Shown one piece after another: positions 8,062-16,078 of a stretch of DNA of 64,000 nt; positions within the stretch are counted from its first letter, which is position 1, and every line of letters begins with the position of its first letter. The translations under genes were made by a program, and so were the position numbers. The DNA is from JABDIP01 sp965237625 (GTDB taxonomy: Bacteria > Pseudomonadota > Alphaproteobacteria > DSM-16000 > Inquilinaceae), in assembly GCA_965237625.1 (NCBI GenBank), contig CBDEGD010000020.1, forward strand, positions 61,986 through 125,985, written 5' to 3'. The notes under the pieces were generated by a model. It was not told the origin of the DNA. It saw only the letters and a list, made by a program, of their open reading frames with translations, and ran no database searches.

Positions 8062-8772
8062 ATGACCTACGCGACCGAGGACATAGCCAAGACCCTGAAG
8101 GAAGCCCGCAAGCGCAAGGGCTTGAGCCAGCGCGCCCTGAGCGCGCTGTCCGGCATACGCCAATACCAAATTTCCAAGATCGAAAACGGTACCATCGATC
8201 TGCGCCTTTCCAGTCTGATCGAGCTTGCCCGCGCCCTTGATCTGGAGCTAACCCTCGTACCGCGCAAGTCCGTTTCTGCCGTCAAATCGATTGTGCGGAG
8301 CAGTGAGCCAAGAGTCGCTGCGACATCGGCACTCAAAGAACTCAATCGCACGCTGGATGCTGTCAAAGCCCTCCGCGCGTCCTATCCCGATCTGAGCGAG
8401 CTGACCAAAATCCAAAACAGCATCCAGTTCTTCAAAAAGCTCCAGGGTATCGACAGAGAACAGGAGGCATTGCGCGAAATCTCCAAACCGGTCCGTGAAC
8501 TTCAGAAGCTGACTGAAACATCCCGCAAGCTAGCAGAAGCAACCAAGATCCCCACCGAACAGCTTCGCGCCTTGCAGGAGGCAGCCAGACTTCCATCTGA
8601 ACAGCTTCGTGCCCTGCGGGACGCAACCAAGATCCCCACCGAACAGCTTCGCGCCTTGCAGGAGGCAGCCAGCGCAGCCCAGCGTCTGCGCAACCAGCTT
8701 GTCCACAATATCCCGGAATCACAATCCCTGCCACGACCGGCCTACAGCCTCGATGAGGACGATGATGGCTGA
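8062..8772 (+). CDS. HipB-like antitoxin with extended repeat-bearing C-terminus
   Basis: This 236-residue protein has an XRE-type helix-turn-helix at residues 8-62 (LKEARKRKGLSQRALSALSG, QISKIENG, LSSLIELARAL), the DNA-binding fold of HipB antitoxins. HipB is usually about 70-110 residues; this one has a long Leu/Ala/Gln-rich helical tail. The tail includes three tandem 14-residue units (TKIPTEQLRALQEA, ARLPSEQLRALRDA, TKIPTEQLRALQEA) at about residues 160-202, two of which are identical over 50 bp of DNA (8539-8588 and 8623-8672). Its stop overlaps the start of the downstream kinase gene, so translation is coupled. It should repress its own promoter through the four upstream sites and bind the HipA-like toxin. 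Confidence 0.9.
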   Translation: MTYATEDIAKTLKEARKRKGLSQRALSALSGIRQYQISKIENGTIDLRLSSLIELARALDLELTLVPRKSVSAVKSIVRSSEPRVAATSALKELNRTLDAVKALRASYPDLSELTKIQNSIQFFKKLQGIDREQEALREISKPVRELQKLTETSRKLAEATKIPTEQLRALQEAARLPSEQLRALRDATKIPTEQLRALQEAASAAQRLRNQLVHNIPESQSLPRPAYSLDEDDDG

Positions 8773-9991
8773 CGTCTCCGTCCTCGATGTCTTGCTCTAT
8801 GGCGAGCCGATCGCCACGCTGACCCGCGTGGGTGGTGACCGCACGCTCTTTGCCTTCAATGATTCTTACATCGAAAACGAGCAGCGGCCTGTGCTCGGTC
8901 TTGGATTCAAGGATTCACTAGGACAGTTGATCACCGAATTCAGGCCGGTAAAGACGCGGGTCATGCCGTATTTCGCCAACCTTCTGCCCGAAGGACATAT
9001 GCGCACCTATCTGGCGGAACGCGCCGGGGTGAATCCTGCGCGCGAGTTCTTCCTGCTGTGGGCGCTTGGCGCAGACCTGCCGGGCGCGATCACCATCAGG
9101 CCTGTCGATGGTGAGGCCTGGCCGCTCGATGCCGATGATGATGATGGTGATGATCATCATGATGATGACCGGCGCGAGAATGCGCTGCGCTTTTCCCTTG
9201 CCGGCGTCCAGCTCAAATTCTCTGCCCTCAACGAGGCGCGTGGCGGTCTCACCATCCCCGCCAAGGGCGTCGGCGGTTCCTGGATCGTCAAGCTACCCTC
9301 ACGTGAGTTCCAAGGCGTTCCCGAAAACGAATATTCGATGATGACGCTCGCCCGCATGATCGGCATGGATATTCCGGCCGTACAGCTCGTGGATGTCGAT
9401 GCCATCGGAAATCTGCCGGAAGGCATTGGCACTCTTCGGGGCCAGGCGCTGGCCGTGGAGCGTTTTGACCGGCTCTCTGACGGCACGTCTGTCCAAATCG
9501 AGGATTTTGCACAGGTCTTTCGCGTCTATCCCGAGAGAAAATACAAAAAAGCCAACTACCGTAATATCGCGACTGTCATCGGTGCTGAGGGCAGCGATGC
9601 CGACATTGCTGAGTTTATGAGGCGGCTGACATTTAATATGCTGATCGGCAATGCCGACATGCACCTAAAGAACTGGTCGGTGGTCTATCCCGACCGGCGC
9701 ACGGCGGCACTTGCGCCTGCTTATGATTTCGTCTCCACCATCGCCTATATCCCGGATAGCAAAGCGGCGCTAAATGTCAGCCGGACCAAACGCTTTGATG
9801 AATTCACAAAAGACGAACTTTCGCATCTTGCCGCCAGGGCGAGGCTGCCTGAAAAGCTGGTGCTTGATACCGCCCGCGAAACCGTGGCGCTCTTCCACGA
9901 GCACTGGCAAGCGGAAAAAGTGAACCTGCCACTTTCAGCCGATGCTGTGAAAGCGATTGACGCTCATGTAGCCAAAGTGCCGATCGCCTGA
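8762..9991 (+). CDS. HipA-like Ser/Thr kinase toxin
   Basis: This 409-residue protein starts at ATG 8762 (or 8765), preceded by GAGGACG and overlapping the antitoxin stop. The HipA-family order is present: N-terminal subdomain (VLLYGEPIATLTR), catalytic-core entry (FSLAGVQLKFSALNEARGG, KLPS), the kinase catalytic motif NADMHLKNW (about residues 297-305) and the metal-binding APAYDFVST. All key residues appear intact. HipA kinases typically phosphorylate a tRNA synthetase and arrest growth; the target here is unknown. An unusual Asp/His-rich insert (about residues 124-137, DDDDGDDHHDDD) comes from a run of GAT/CAT triplets. The pair forms a complete type II toxin-antitoxin module within an acquired region. 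Confidence 0.9.
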   Translation: MMADVSVLDVLLYGEPIATLTRVGGDRTLFAFNDSYIENEQRPVLGLGFKDSLGQLITEFRPVKTRVMPYFANLLPEGHMRTYLAERAGVNPAREFFLLWALGADLPGAITIRPVDGEAWPLDADDDDGDDHHDDDRRENALRFSLAGVQLKFSALNEARGGLTIPAKGVGGSWIVKLPSREFQGVPENEYSMMTLARMIGMDIPAVQLVDVDAIGNLPEGIGTLRGQALAVERFDRLSDGTSVQIEDFAQVFRVYPERKYKKANYRNIATVIGAEGSDADIAEFMRRLTFNMLIGNADMHLKNWSVVYPDRRTAALAPAYDFVSTIAYIPDSKAALNVSRTKRFDEFTKDELSHLAARARLPEKLVLDTARETVALFHEHWQAEKVNLPLSADAVKAIDAHVAKVPIA

Positions 9992-10200
9992 TTTTCGCAG
10001 GTACAGCTTTGCCGGAAAGGGCTGTCGTAAGCCAATCTGGAAGGCAGCGTATAGCGTTGACACTGGCGATGACGACTACTCGACTGGCCATCGTCTGAAG
10101 CGGGTCAGCTCCAGCCTATTAACGCCAGCCAATAGCAGGTCCGCTGTCAGGATCTTAACGGCCTATACGCGCCGCGAACTTGCCATGCTACTCTCACGCC

Positions 10201-10389
10201 ATGCACGTCTATGACCGCGACCTGCTGCCGTTGATCCGCGAAGCTGAAGCCGCCACTGACGACGCCCAGGAACAAACTCGGCTTGCCGTCGCTGCGGTCC
10301 TCAAGGCGCGGCAGGGCATCACAGCGAGCAACGCCCTGGCCATCGTGCGGCGACTGAAGAACGAGATGGAGCACGAGGTGGGGCGGTGA
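10201..10389 (+). CDS. Small helical protein, unknown function
   Basis: This 62-residue frame starts at ATG 10201 and is mainly charged and helical (LLPLIREAEAATDDAQEQTRLAVAAVLKARQGI). An internal ATAS-AL-IVRRLKNEMEHE tail follows. No ribosome site is strong. The residue composition is protein-like and the frame does not overlap any better candidate. I recognise no family. It lies between the hipBA pair and the HEPN-like gene on the same strand and may belong to that cargo. Confidence 0.4.
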   Translation: MHVYDRDLLPLIREAEAATDDAQEQTRLAVAAVLKARQGITASNALAIVRRLKNEMEHEVGR

Positions 10390-10490
10390 GCGGCAGGCTC
10401 TCCTGCTGGTGGCTGTTCATCGCGAATGGGACTCGCTGAATTGATATACCTTGGGTCGTTGCCGAGAACTGAGCATTGCACGGAGGGACT

Positions 10491-11309
10491 GTGCCGACCG
10501 TAGATCAAGCACTGCGCTTCCTCGTCGCATGCGCGCGCAGCCCTATCAAACGCGAACACTCGAACTACGGATACGAAATCTGGATACCGCGCATTGCACG
10601 CGACTACTTTGTCAAAGAAGAAGGCCAAGATTATCGCGGGTATGACAACGACCCGCCCATTGCGGCCTTAACGCCTGCCTTTTACGACGCGGCTTGGGAG
10701 CTCTGTCGTCGTGGCATCCTTCGGCCCACAGTCACACGGACCGGAGCCCAAGCCACTGACGGCGGCGCTTCAGGTGATGGATTTTCCGTTACGGAAGCCG
10801 GCCGGCAATGGCTCGATGAAGCGGACGGGACGACATTCATCCCAACTGACCCGTCCGAAACCGGCGCCGTTCTCGAACGCTTCAGATCGCTGTTGGGCGA
10901 TGGCTACCATCAGCGCGCGCAAGAGGCGCTCAAATGCTACTCCGGCGGCGCATATCTCGCCTGTTGCGCAGTGGTCGGCGCCGCCACGGAATCAGCCATT
11001 CTTAGATTGGCGATTGATAAGAGTGGCGACGAGGACCAGACCTTGAAGGAGTACCGGTCGGCCCGCGGCCGGCAAAAGATCGAAAACCAAGTGCTGCACG
11101 GTGTCAGCGAACCGCTGCTCGGCCAAATCAAGAACGCGCTCCGGCTGATGTCGTACTGGCGAGACGAAGCTGCCCATGGAGCTGCGTCTGGCATCACTGC
11201 AAGCGAAGCCTATGAGGCGACTGCTCGGCTACTGCATTTTGTCCACCTCCTAAAGGACAATTGGGAAACGCTGCTGGTCGACCGTACCAATCAACAAGCG
11301 CAGTCATGA
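10491..11309 (+). CDS. Winged-helix plus HEPN-like (DUF4145-type) protein
   Basis: This 272-residue protein starts at GTG 10491, chosen because CGGAGGGA lies just upstream. The first ~105 residues look like a winged-helix domain (YDAAWELCRRGILRPTV, DGFSVTEAGRQWL). The C-terminal ~150 residues are all-helical with a Cys-containing helix (SGGAYLACCAVVGAATESAI) and the motif RDEAAH (R-x4-H) near residue 225, the signature of HEPN nucleases and DUF4145-like proteins. HEPN domains with intact R-x4-H often cleave RNA in toxin-antitoxin or abortive-infection systems. This assignment rests on the motif and fold pattern, so activity is inferred. It is followed 16 bp later by a small conserved gene. 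Confidence 0.7.
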   Translation: MPTVDQALRFLVACARSPIKREHSNYGYEIWIPRIARDYFVKEEGQDYRGYDNDPPIAALTPAFYDAAWELCRRGILRPTVTRTGAQATDGGASGDGFSVTEAGRQWLDEADGTTFIPTDPSETGAVLERFRSLLGDGYHQRAQEALKCYSGGAYLACCAVVGAATESAILRLAIDKSGDEDQTLKEYRSARGRQKIENQVLHGVSEPLLGQIKNALRLMSYWRDEAAHGAASGITASEAYEATARLLHFVHLLKDNWETLLVDRTNQQAQS

Positions 11310-11325
11310 TACGGCGGATGTTGAT

Positions 11326-11523
11326 ATGCTCTCCGACCTCGACATCTACCGCTCCGCCAAGCAGCTCGTCGACCAGTTCGGCGAGGATGCGCCGATCGAG
11401 GCCGCCATCCGCACTGACCGCATGCTTGACTGCGGCGATCTGGACGGCTTGGTGGTCTGGAAGCGTATCATCAGGGTAGTGGAGGAGCTGCTGCAAGAAC
11501 AGCCGGAAGGGCCGGTGCATTAG
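11326..11523 (+). CDS. Small conserved protein (DUF6961-like)
   Basis: This 65-residue protein starts at ATG 11326: SDLDIYRSAKQLVDQFGEDA, then AAIRTDRMLDCGDLDGLVVWKRIIRVVEELL. Small proteins of this pattern (LDIYRSAK, GDLDG..VWKRI) are widespread in alphaproteobacteria, often in accessory regions next to integrases, and are annotated only as domains of unknown function. It starts 16 bp after the HEPN-like gene and is probably co-transcribed. No catalytic residues stand out. Confidence 0.7.
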   Translation: MLSDLDIYRSAKQLVDQFGEDAPIEAAIRTDRMLDCGDLDGLVVWKRIIRVVEELLQEQPEGPVH

Positions 11524-11683
11524 AGTTGTCGCTCATCAATCCTTGCGGTCTGATGTGCGGATGCCCAACCATACGACCACTATAGAAAGGTTTGCAGGCA
11601 TCACCTTGCCCCGCCCTGCATCTCTGCTCGTAGCCACGATCGGACATGGGCTGCAAGTTGGTCGATTGACTCGTTTCGACCCC

Positions 11684-14659
11684 TTAGCGCTCAAAGACGA
11701 TGCGAAGTCGCCGCGCACGATCTCTGAATGCAAGCTCTCCGCCCTCTAGGATGTCGCATACCATCTTGCGGATAGGCGCCTCATCGAGGCCACCCGATCG
11801 ATACGTGATCGGTGGCAGGCCCGCTGCCGTATGCGTGCCAACGTCAGCGATGATAATTTGATCGGCATCGGTGTTGACGACAAGGTTGGCATTGTGGGTG
11901 ACTATGATGACCTGGCGCTTCCGTTTGGCCGCTTGGAACAGGGGGACGAGCTCGTCGTAGACGGATTTCGGATCGAGATTCTCTTCCGGCTGGTCGATGA
12001 TTAACGGCCGGTCGTCGGCATCGTCGAGCGCGAGGTAGAGAAGCACTAGGACGATCCCGCGCGTCCCGGGTGATAGCTTTCGGATATCGACTCCATCGTA
12101 TTTGATTCCGTACTCGATCGATATGTGATCTGTGCTGTAGAGCCATTGGGCGAAGCGCCTGGACCAAGGGCGGTAGTTCGATTGATCAGTGCGGGGATAT
12201 GGGGCCTTTTCAAGGAGCGCCTCTTGGTGCTTACCCCTAAACTTGGTCATCGCCGCCGATACCGCCGCCGAATCACCGGCTCTCCAGGTTTCCTCCAGCA
12301 TGCTGTTCGCCTCCTTCGCGAGTGACCCGATCCCTTTAAAAGGACCGCCGCGGAGGTCGAAGAGGTCATCCTCGCCTCGCTTCGCCCACTTGGCGATGTC
12401 GGCGACGCGCGCCACTGTGAAGGATAGCTTCGCCAGTGTGCCGCCGGCGGCCTTCAAACGCTCCATCAGCGGCGCGTATAGCTCGTTGAGCACGCGTTCT
12501 TCGCCAAGTACGGCATCGAAAACACGAACGTAGCCCTGCTCGCGATCGACCACCAAGCCGGTCGCTCTATCAGGGGAGCCCTCACAATCGGTGAGCTTCT
12601 CCTTTAGCCGCTCCAGCACGGTTGTCTCCTCTGCTATCCGCTTCGAGACGGCGGAGAGTTGGCGTGCGGTCTCCCTGTCGGCCGCCACCAGCTTTTCCAG
12701 CCGCCCAATCTCCGCTTCGAGGATGGCAAGAGGTGTCTTGGCGGGCTCGGCGGTCTCCGAGAGGAACGCGCCGCTGTCATCGACGGCGCTCGTAGGCGTC
12801 GTCCCCTTCCACGATCCCGCGCTCTTTTTGGCTTCCCCGGCTTTCGTGGCCACGATGCCGTCTACGTCACCGGAGTAATTGAGCAGAAAGCGATCCCAAT
12901 CGGTCGCTTCGAGCCCAATGTTCTGATAGCGCTCCTTCATCGACCGCAGCGCCTCGGGCGCCCGATTCTGCCTCAGATCCTGGACCTCGTTCTTAATGTC
13001 GACAAGAGAAGCTTGTTTATTCGCGAAGTACCTAAGATTACCGCGCACTTTCTCTGCTGCGGACACGAGTTCCTGGAACCGCTCTCCCGTTTTGGTCGTC
13101 TCCTTGGGCAGAAGGTTCTTTCGATCGCCTTTATAACGGGCGATCAGTTTTTGCTTTTCGGCGATCTGTACCTTCAACGGGGCGACTTGCCTCGACTTCT
13201 CCATCTCAATGCCGATCTGATCAGAGAGGTTCGCCAAGGCCGTCTCTTCTCGGATGCGGGCATCGCGATAGCGGCGGGCTCGAAGCTCAAGAAGCTCGTC
13301 GAAATCGACGGCTCCATCGCGCTCGAGCGAGGGATGGGCCTCGAAGATCACACGTTCGATTTCCTTGATCAGCGCAGGCATCCCTTCGATTGAGCAGAGC
13401 TCTTCGACAAACTGCTGGGAAAGATAGCGAGCGCGGGGATAGGCGTCCGGCGACCAATTCACCGGGGAATCCAGTGGACGGGATACAGGGTCTCCGCCGC
13501 TCAACCATCTCAGCGACACGCGCGAGCCCGAAAGGTGTTCCCGAGCCCTGGCAAGGAAGGATGGGCGGTCCTCCGATTCCTCATAGGAATCGCAACCGGC
13601 CGCGATCATGTCCGCCAGGGCAGTCTTGCCCGATCCTCGGGCACCTATGACGGCAACCAAACCCGGGTTCAGTCTCAAGGTCGGCGTTTTGGCCCAAGCG
13701 GCGCCCTCGACAACCACTTCATCGATGATCTGTGAGGCAGCCGCCCACGAGGGAGGGGATGGTCGGACGTAAGCGCGCTCGGGATCTATACACGCCTGGC
13801 GGAGCGCGTCGAAGGTTGGCAGCCCCTTTATCCAGCATAGCCGATCTTCCGCCGGTTTGCCGACGCGCGAGAGATCATGTGCATCGCACCCCCAAAGGCA
13901 CGGCTTCTGGCCGCCATATCTCTCACGAAGATCGCTTACGCTTGCATTCCCGTATCCGAGCCAAAATTCCCTCTGTTTCGAGCTGCTGGCGAAAATTGCG
14001 TGCGCCGCCTTTTCGATCTCCTCTCGCAGCGTAGCATCCGCCGCCTCCTTGAGGCCCGATGTGCCATCGGCGCTTCCAGCAACCGCAATGAGGATGTTTT
14101 CACGGGCCCATTCGATGCCCCGGTATGCCTCGAGGAGATTTTCGAGAGAAACCTTGAACTGGGAGCAGCCGTGCTGCAGTGCCGCTTCATCATTGATCTT
14201 GGTCGGATCTGCCCTCCGTCCAAGGCGGATAAGTTCGGCCGGAGTGCAGGCGAAATCATCCTTGAAAGCTGGGAACGACAGCCGACCCAAAAATCGATTC
14301 AGTTCGGCGACGTGATCCGGGTCTTCTGGGCTTACGAGAAGGTGAATGTTGACGAAGTGGCCCTTGACCGTACCGGTGTTGAGGCGCAACTCAATGTTGA
14401 GGAAGAGCAGATCGCATCCCTTGAGCCGGCCCTTATCTTTCTCCGCCTTCACGCGCTCATAGGACGTGGTGATGCAATAGTCCGTGACGCCAATCGCCCG
14501 CAGCGTAGGGGTGGCAGTCTCAAGTGCCTCCAGATAGAGTTCCCAACCATCCGCCTTTGGATATTGGTCCGCCTGCACAGTACCAGGTGCATGGATATGG
14601 GGCTCCCATCGATGCCACTCGGAGCCGCGATTTACAGCTTTTGGAACGTTATCTCCCAT
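11684..14659 (-). CDS. TrlF-type PHP-domain AAA/ABC-like ATPase
   Basis: This is a protein of about 990 residues. The N-terminus has a PHP-phosphoesterase-like motif (WEPHIHAPG, residues ~18-26) and a later WGCDAHD (~265), which could bind metal. A P-loop (GARGSGKT) is near residue 340. A long coiled-coil region spans roughly 430-720. The C-terminus has an SPGTRG stretch, Walker B PLIIDQPEENLD (~886) and a TH-N switch (VTHNANL), the layout of SMC/RecF/ABC-type ATPases. NCBI names this architecture TrlF family AAA-like ATPase. Related PHP or nuclease plus SMC-like ATPases are common in defence islands, so a DNA- or RNA-targeting defence role is plausible but unproven. The ATG at 14659 is a choice; an in-frame start 14 codons upstream exists. 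It converges with the HEPN-like operon. Confidence 0.85.
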   Translation of the reverse strand: MGDNVPKAVNRGSEWHRWEPHIHAPGTVQADQYPKADGWELYLEALETATPTLRAIGVTDYCITTSYERVKAEKDKGRLKGCDLLFLNIELRLNTGTVKGHFVNIHLLVSPEDPDHVAELNRFLGRLSFPAFKDDFACTPAELIRLGRRADPTKINDEAALQHGCSQFKVSLENLLEAYRGIEWARENILIAVAGSADGTSGLKEAADATLREEIEKAAHAIFASSSKQREFWLGYGNASVSDLRERYGGQKPCLWGCDAHDLSRVGKPAEDRLCWIKGLPTFDALRQACIDPERAYVRPSPPSWAAASQIIDEVVVEGAAWAKTPTLRLNPGLVAVIGARGSGKTALADMIAAGCDSYEESEDRPSFLARAREHLSGSRVSLRWLSGGDPVSRPLDSPVNWSPDAYPRARYLSQQFVEELCSIEGMPALIKEIERVIFEAHPSLERDGAVDFDELLELRARRYRDARIREETALANLSDQIGIEMEKSRQVAPLKVQIAEKQKLIARYKGDRKNLLPKETTKTGERFQELVSAAEKVRGNLRYFANKQASLVDIKNEVQDLRQNRAPEALRSMKERYQNIGLEATDWDRFLLNYSGDVDGIVATKAGEAKKSAGSWKGTTPTSAVDDSGAFLSETAEPAKTPLAILEAEIGRLEKLVAADRETARQLSAVSKRIAEETTVLERLKEKLTDCEGSPDRATGLVVDREQGYVRVFDAVLGEERVLNELYAPLMERLKAAGGTLAKLSFTVARVADIAKWAKRGEDDLFDLRGGPFKGIGSLAKEANSMLEETWRAGDSAAVSAAMTKFRGKHQEALLEKAPYPRTDQSNYRPWSRRFAQWLYSTDHISIEYGIKYDGVDIRKLSPGTRGIVLVLLYLALDDADDRPLIIDQPEENLDPKSVYDELVPLFQAAKRKRQVIIVTHNANLVVNTDADQIIIADVGTHTAAGLPPITYRSGGLDEAPIRKMVCDILEGGELAFRDRARRLRIVFER

Positions 14660-14810
14660 GCACTGATTTTCGGTCCTATACGCGATTGTGCCAAGCCACA
14701 AAATTCAACGGGAGAGGGAAGCGTCCCTGCGGGTCGCAGCTTTGACACTGATTTCGAATGTTGGTTTTTGACGTTTCAAAGGCTTTTGGTCAACGCCCGG
14801 CTGATGGCGG

Positions 14811-14985
14811 CTTAGGGTCAAAAGTGAGCCTCAGCACCACGTCCAGCCCACTTCCGGGGTCTGGGACAGAGCTGAAGATATCGTCGCGAGAGCCGACTTT
14901 CGGTCCGGCACTTCCGGAGTTGGGAGTATTCCCGCCGCGGTTGGCCCCGGGTCGAGACAGCCGGGTATTGCCAGAAGAGGACGTT
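14811..14985. repeat. Dispersed ~170-bp repeat B, copy 2
   Basis: This direct-orientation copy of 7584-7755 lies just upstream of the TrlF-type gene start. The two copies therefore bracket hipBA, the HEPN-like gene, the small protein and the ATPase. The 14660-16078 interval also holds a permease remnant and decayed coding fragments but no intact gene. Confidence 0.75.
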
Positions 14986-15149
14986 GGCGGCCGGTCGGCC
15001 TCTACTAGCAACGAGCAAACTAGTCATCGCGGCCGCCAAAGCAGTAGTGATCGAGAGCGGTGGCCGCGAGGGCGGCTGCGACGGCTCCTTCGGTACGCTT
15101 GCCGAAAGTGTGGAGAACCGTGCCATCCGACGTGCCGTCCCGGGGCCGA

Positions 15150-15440
15150 TCAAAGTCCGGTCAGCGCTCCAAAGGCGAGGCCGGAAAGCACCGCCCCGGT
15201 CAAGCCCAGCAGGACGTAGGCGGCGAATACCCGGCGCCTGACGAGAGCGAACACCGCGGTCATCCCCGGGATCGAACTGGCTGCGCCGGCGACAATAAGG
15301 GCTATGGCCGAGCCTGCGCTCATCCCCTGCTGCATCAGGCCGGCGACCGGCGGCGGGGTGGCGTAGGAGTTGAGATGGGCCGGCGCGCCGACCAGCGCGC
15401 TGAGCAGGACCGGCAGGAACTCGTCACCGGCGGGCCCGGC
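15150..15440 (-). pseudogene. C-terminal remnant of a YraQ-like permease
   Basis: About 95 codons read continuously on the minus strand: PVLLSALVGAPAHLNSYATP, then AGLMQQGMSAGSAIALIVAG, ending in FALVRRRVFAAYVLLGLTGA and a final small helix. The pattern (small-residue helices, GA..HLNSYA..P, QGMS.G.AIA, SIP.M.A) is that of the C-terminal half of the YraQ/DUF318 predicted permease family. No start or N-terminal half is present. Upstream (about 15460-15640) the minus strand has a decayed helix-turn-helix-like fragment (REAAEQVGVSHSTVSR, then a stop). Confidence 0.6.
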
Positions 15441-16078
15441 GTGGCCTCAGGCGTTACGTTGATGTTCTCGCGACGGTACCGCTCGTGCTTACCCAGGTCG
15501 ACGAGCGGTCGCCGCTCGGAACCGCGGTTGAGCTCCGAGTAGCGCTGCACCTACCGGCTGACGGTCGAATGGCTGACGCCGACCTGCTCCGCCGCCTCGC
15601 GGATACCCAGAAGCGTTCGGTCCGTTGTCATTGTCCGTGGTGCATCCGCCGTGGTGCGCCCGCGCACCACCCGGTGCATCAGTTTTTAGCCTCGCGACTA
15701 GCGCTACTTCACGCCGACTTTCACCATGTTCAGTGAGGTGCCAGGAAGGACCCGCCCGGATGTGGTGCGGGCCGACGCCGGTCCGCTGCCCCGCGGTCCC
15801 CAACACCAAAGGCCAAATGGGATCCCGTCCGCTATGCCAACCCGACCCCGGGCCAGCATTGATCTCAATGGATCACCACTATCAGCTGTTCGGAAGAGAC
15901 AAAGTCAGTATGGCTACAGGCATCAAAACTTGCACACGCGATCACACGCGTGTCCGTCTCTTTGGCGCGCGTAGAACAAGACACTAGTCTTAAGGGCGGA
16001 TGTATTGGATACATTTGGAATTCACGCGTGAGACAGCGTGTCCTGGCTAGAGGTGGGTTGCCAGCTGATGCCCAAAGC

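Noticed and set aside
14758..15219. 153-codon frame on the plus strand
   Set aside because: It is a translation of the dispersed repeat B; the matching reading at 7.6 kb shares only the repeat.
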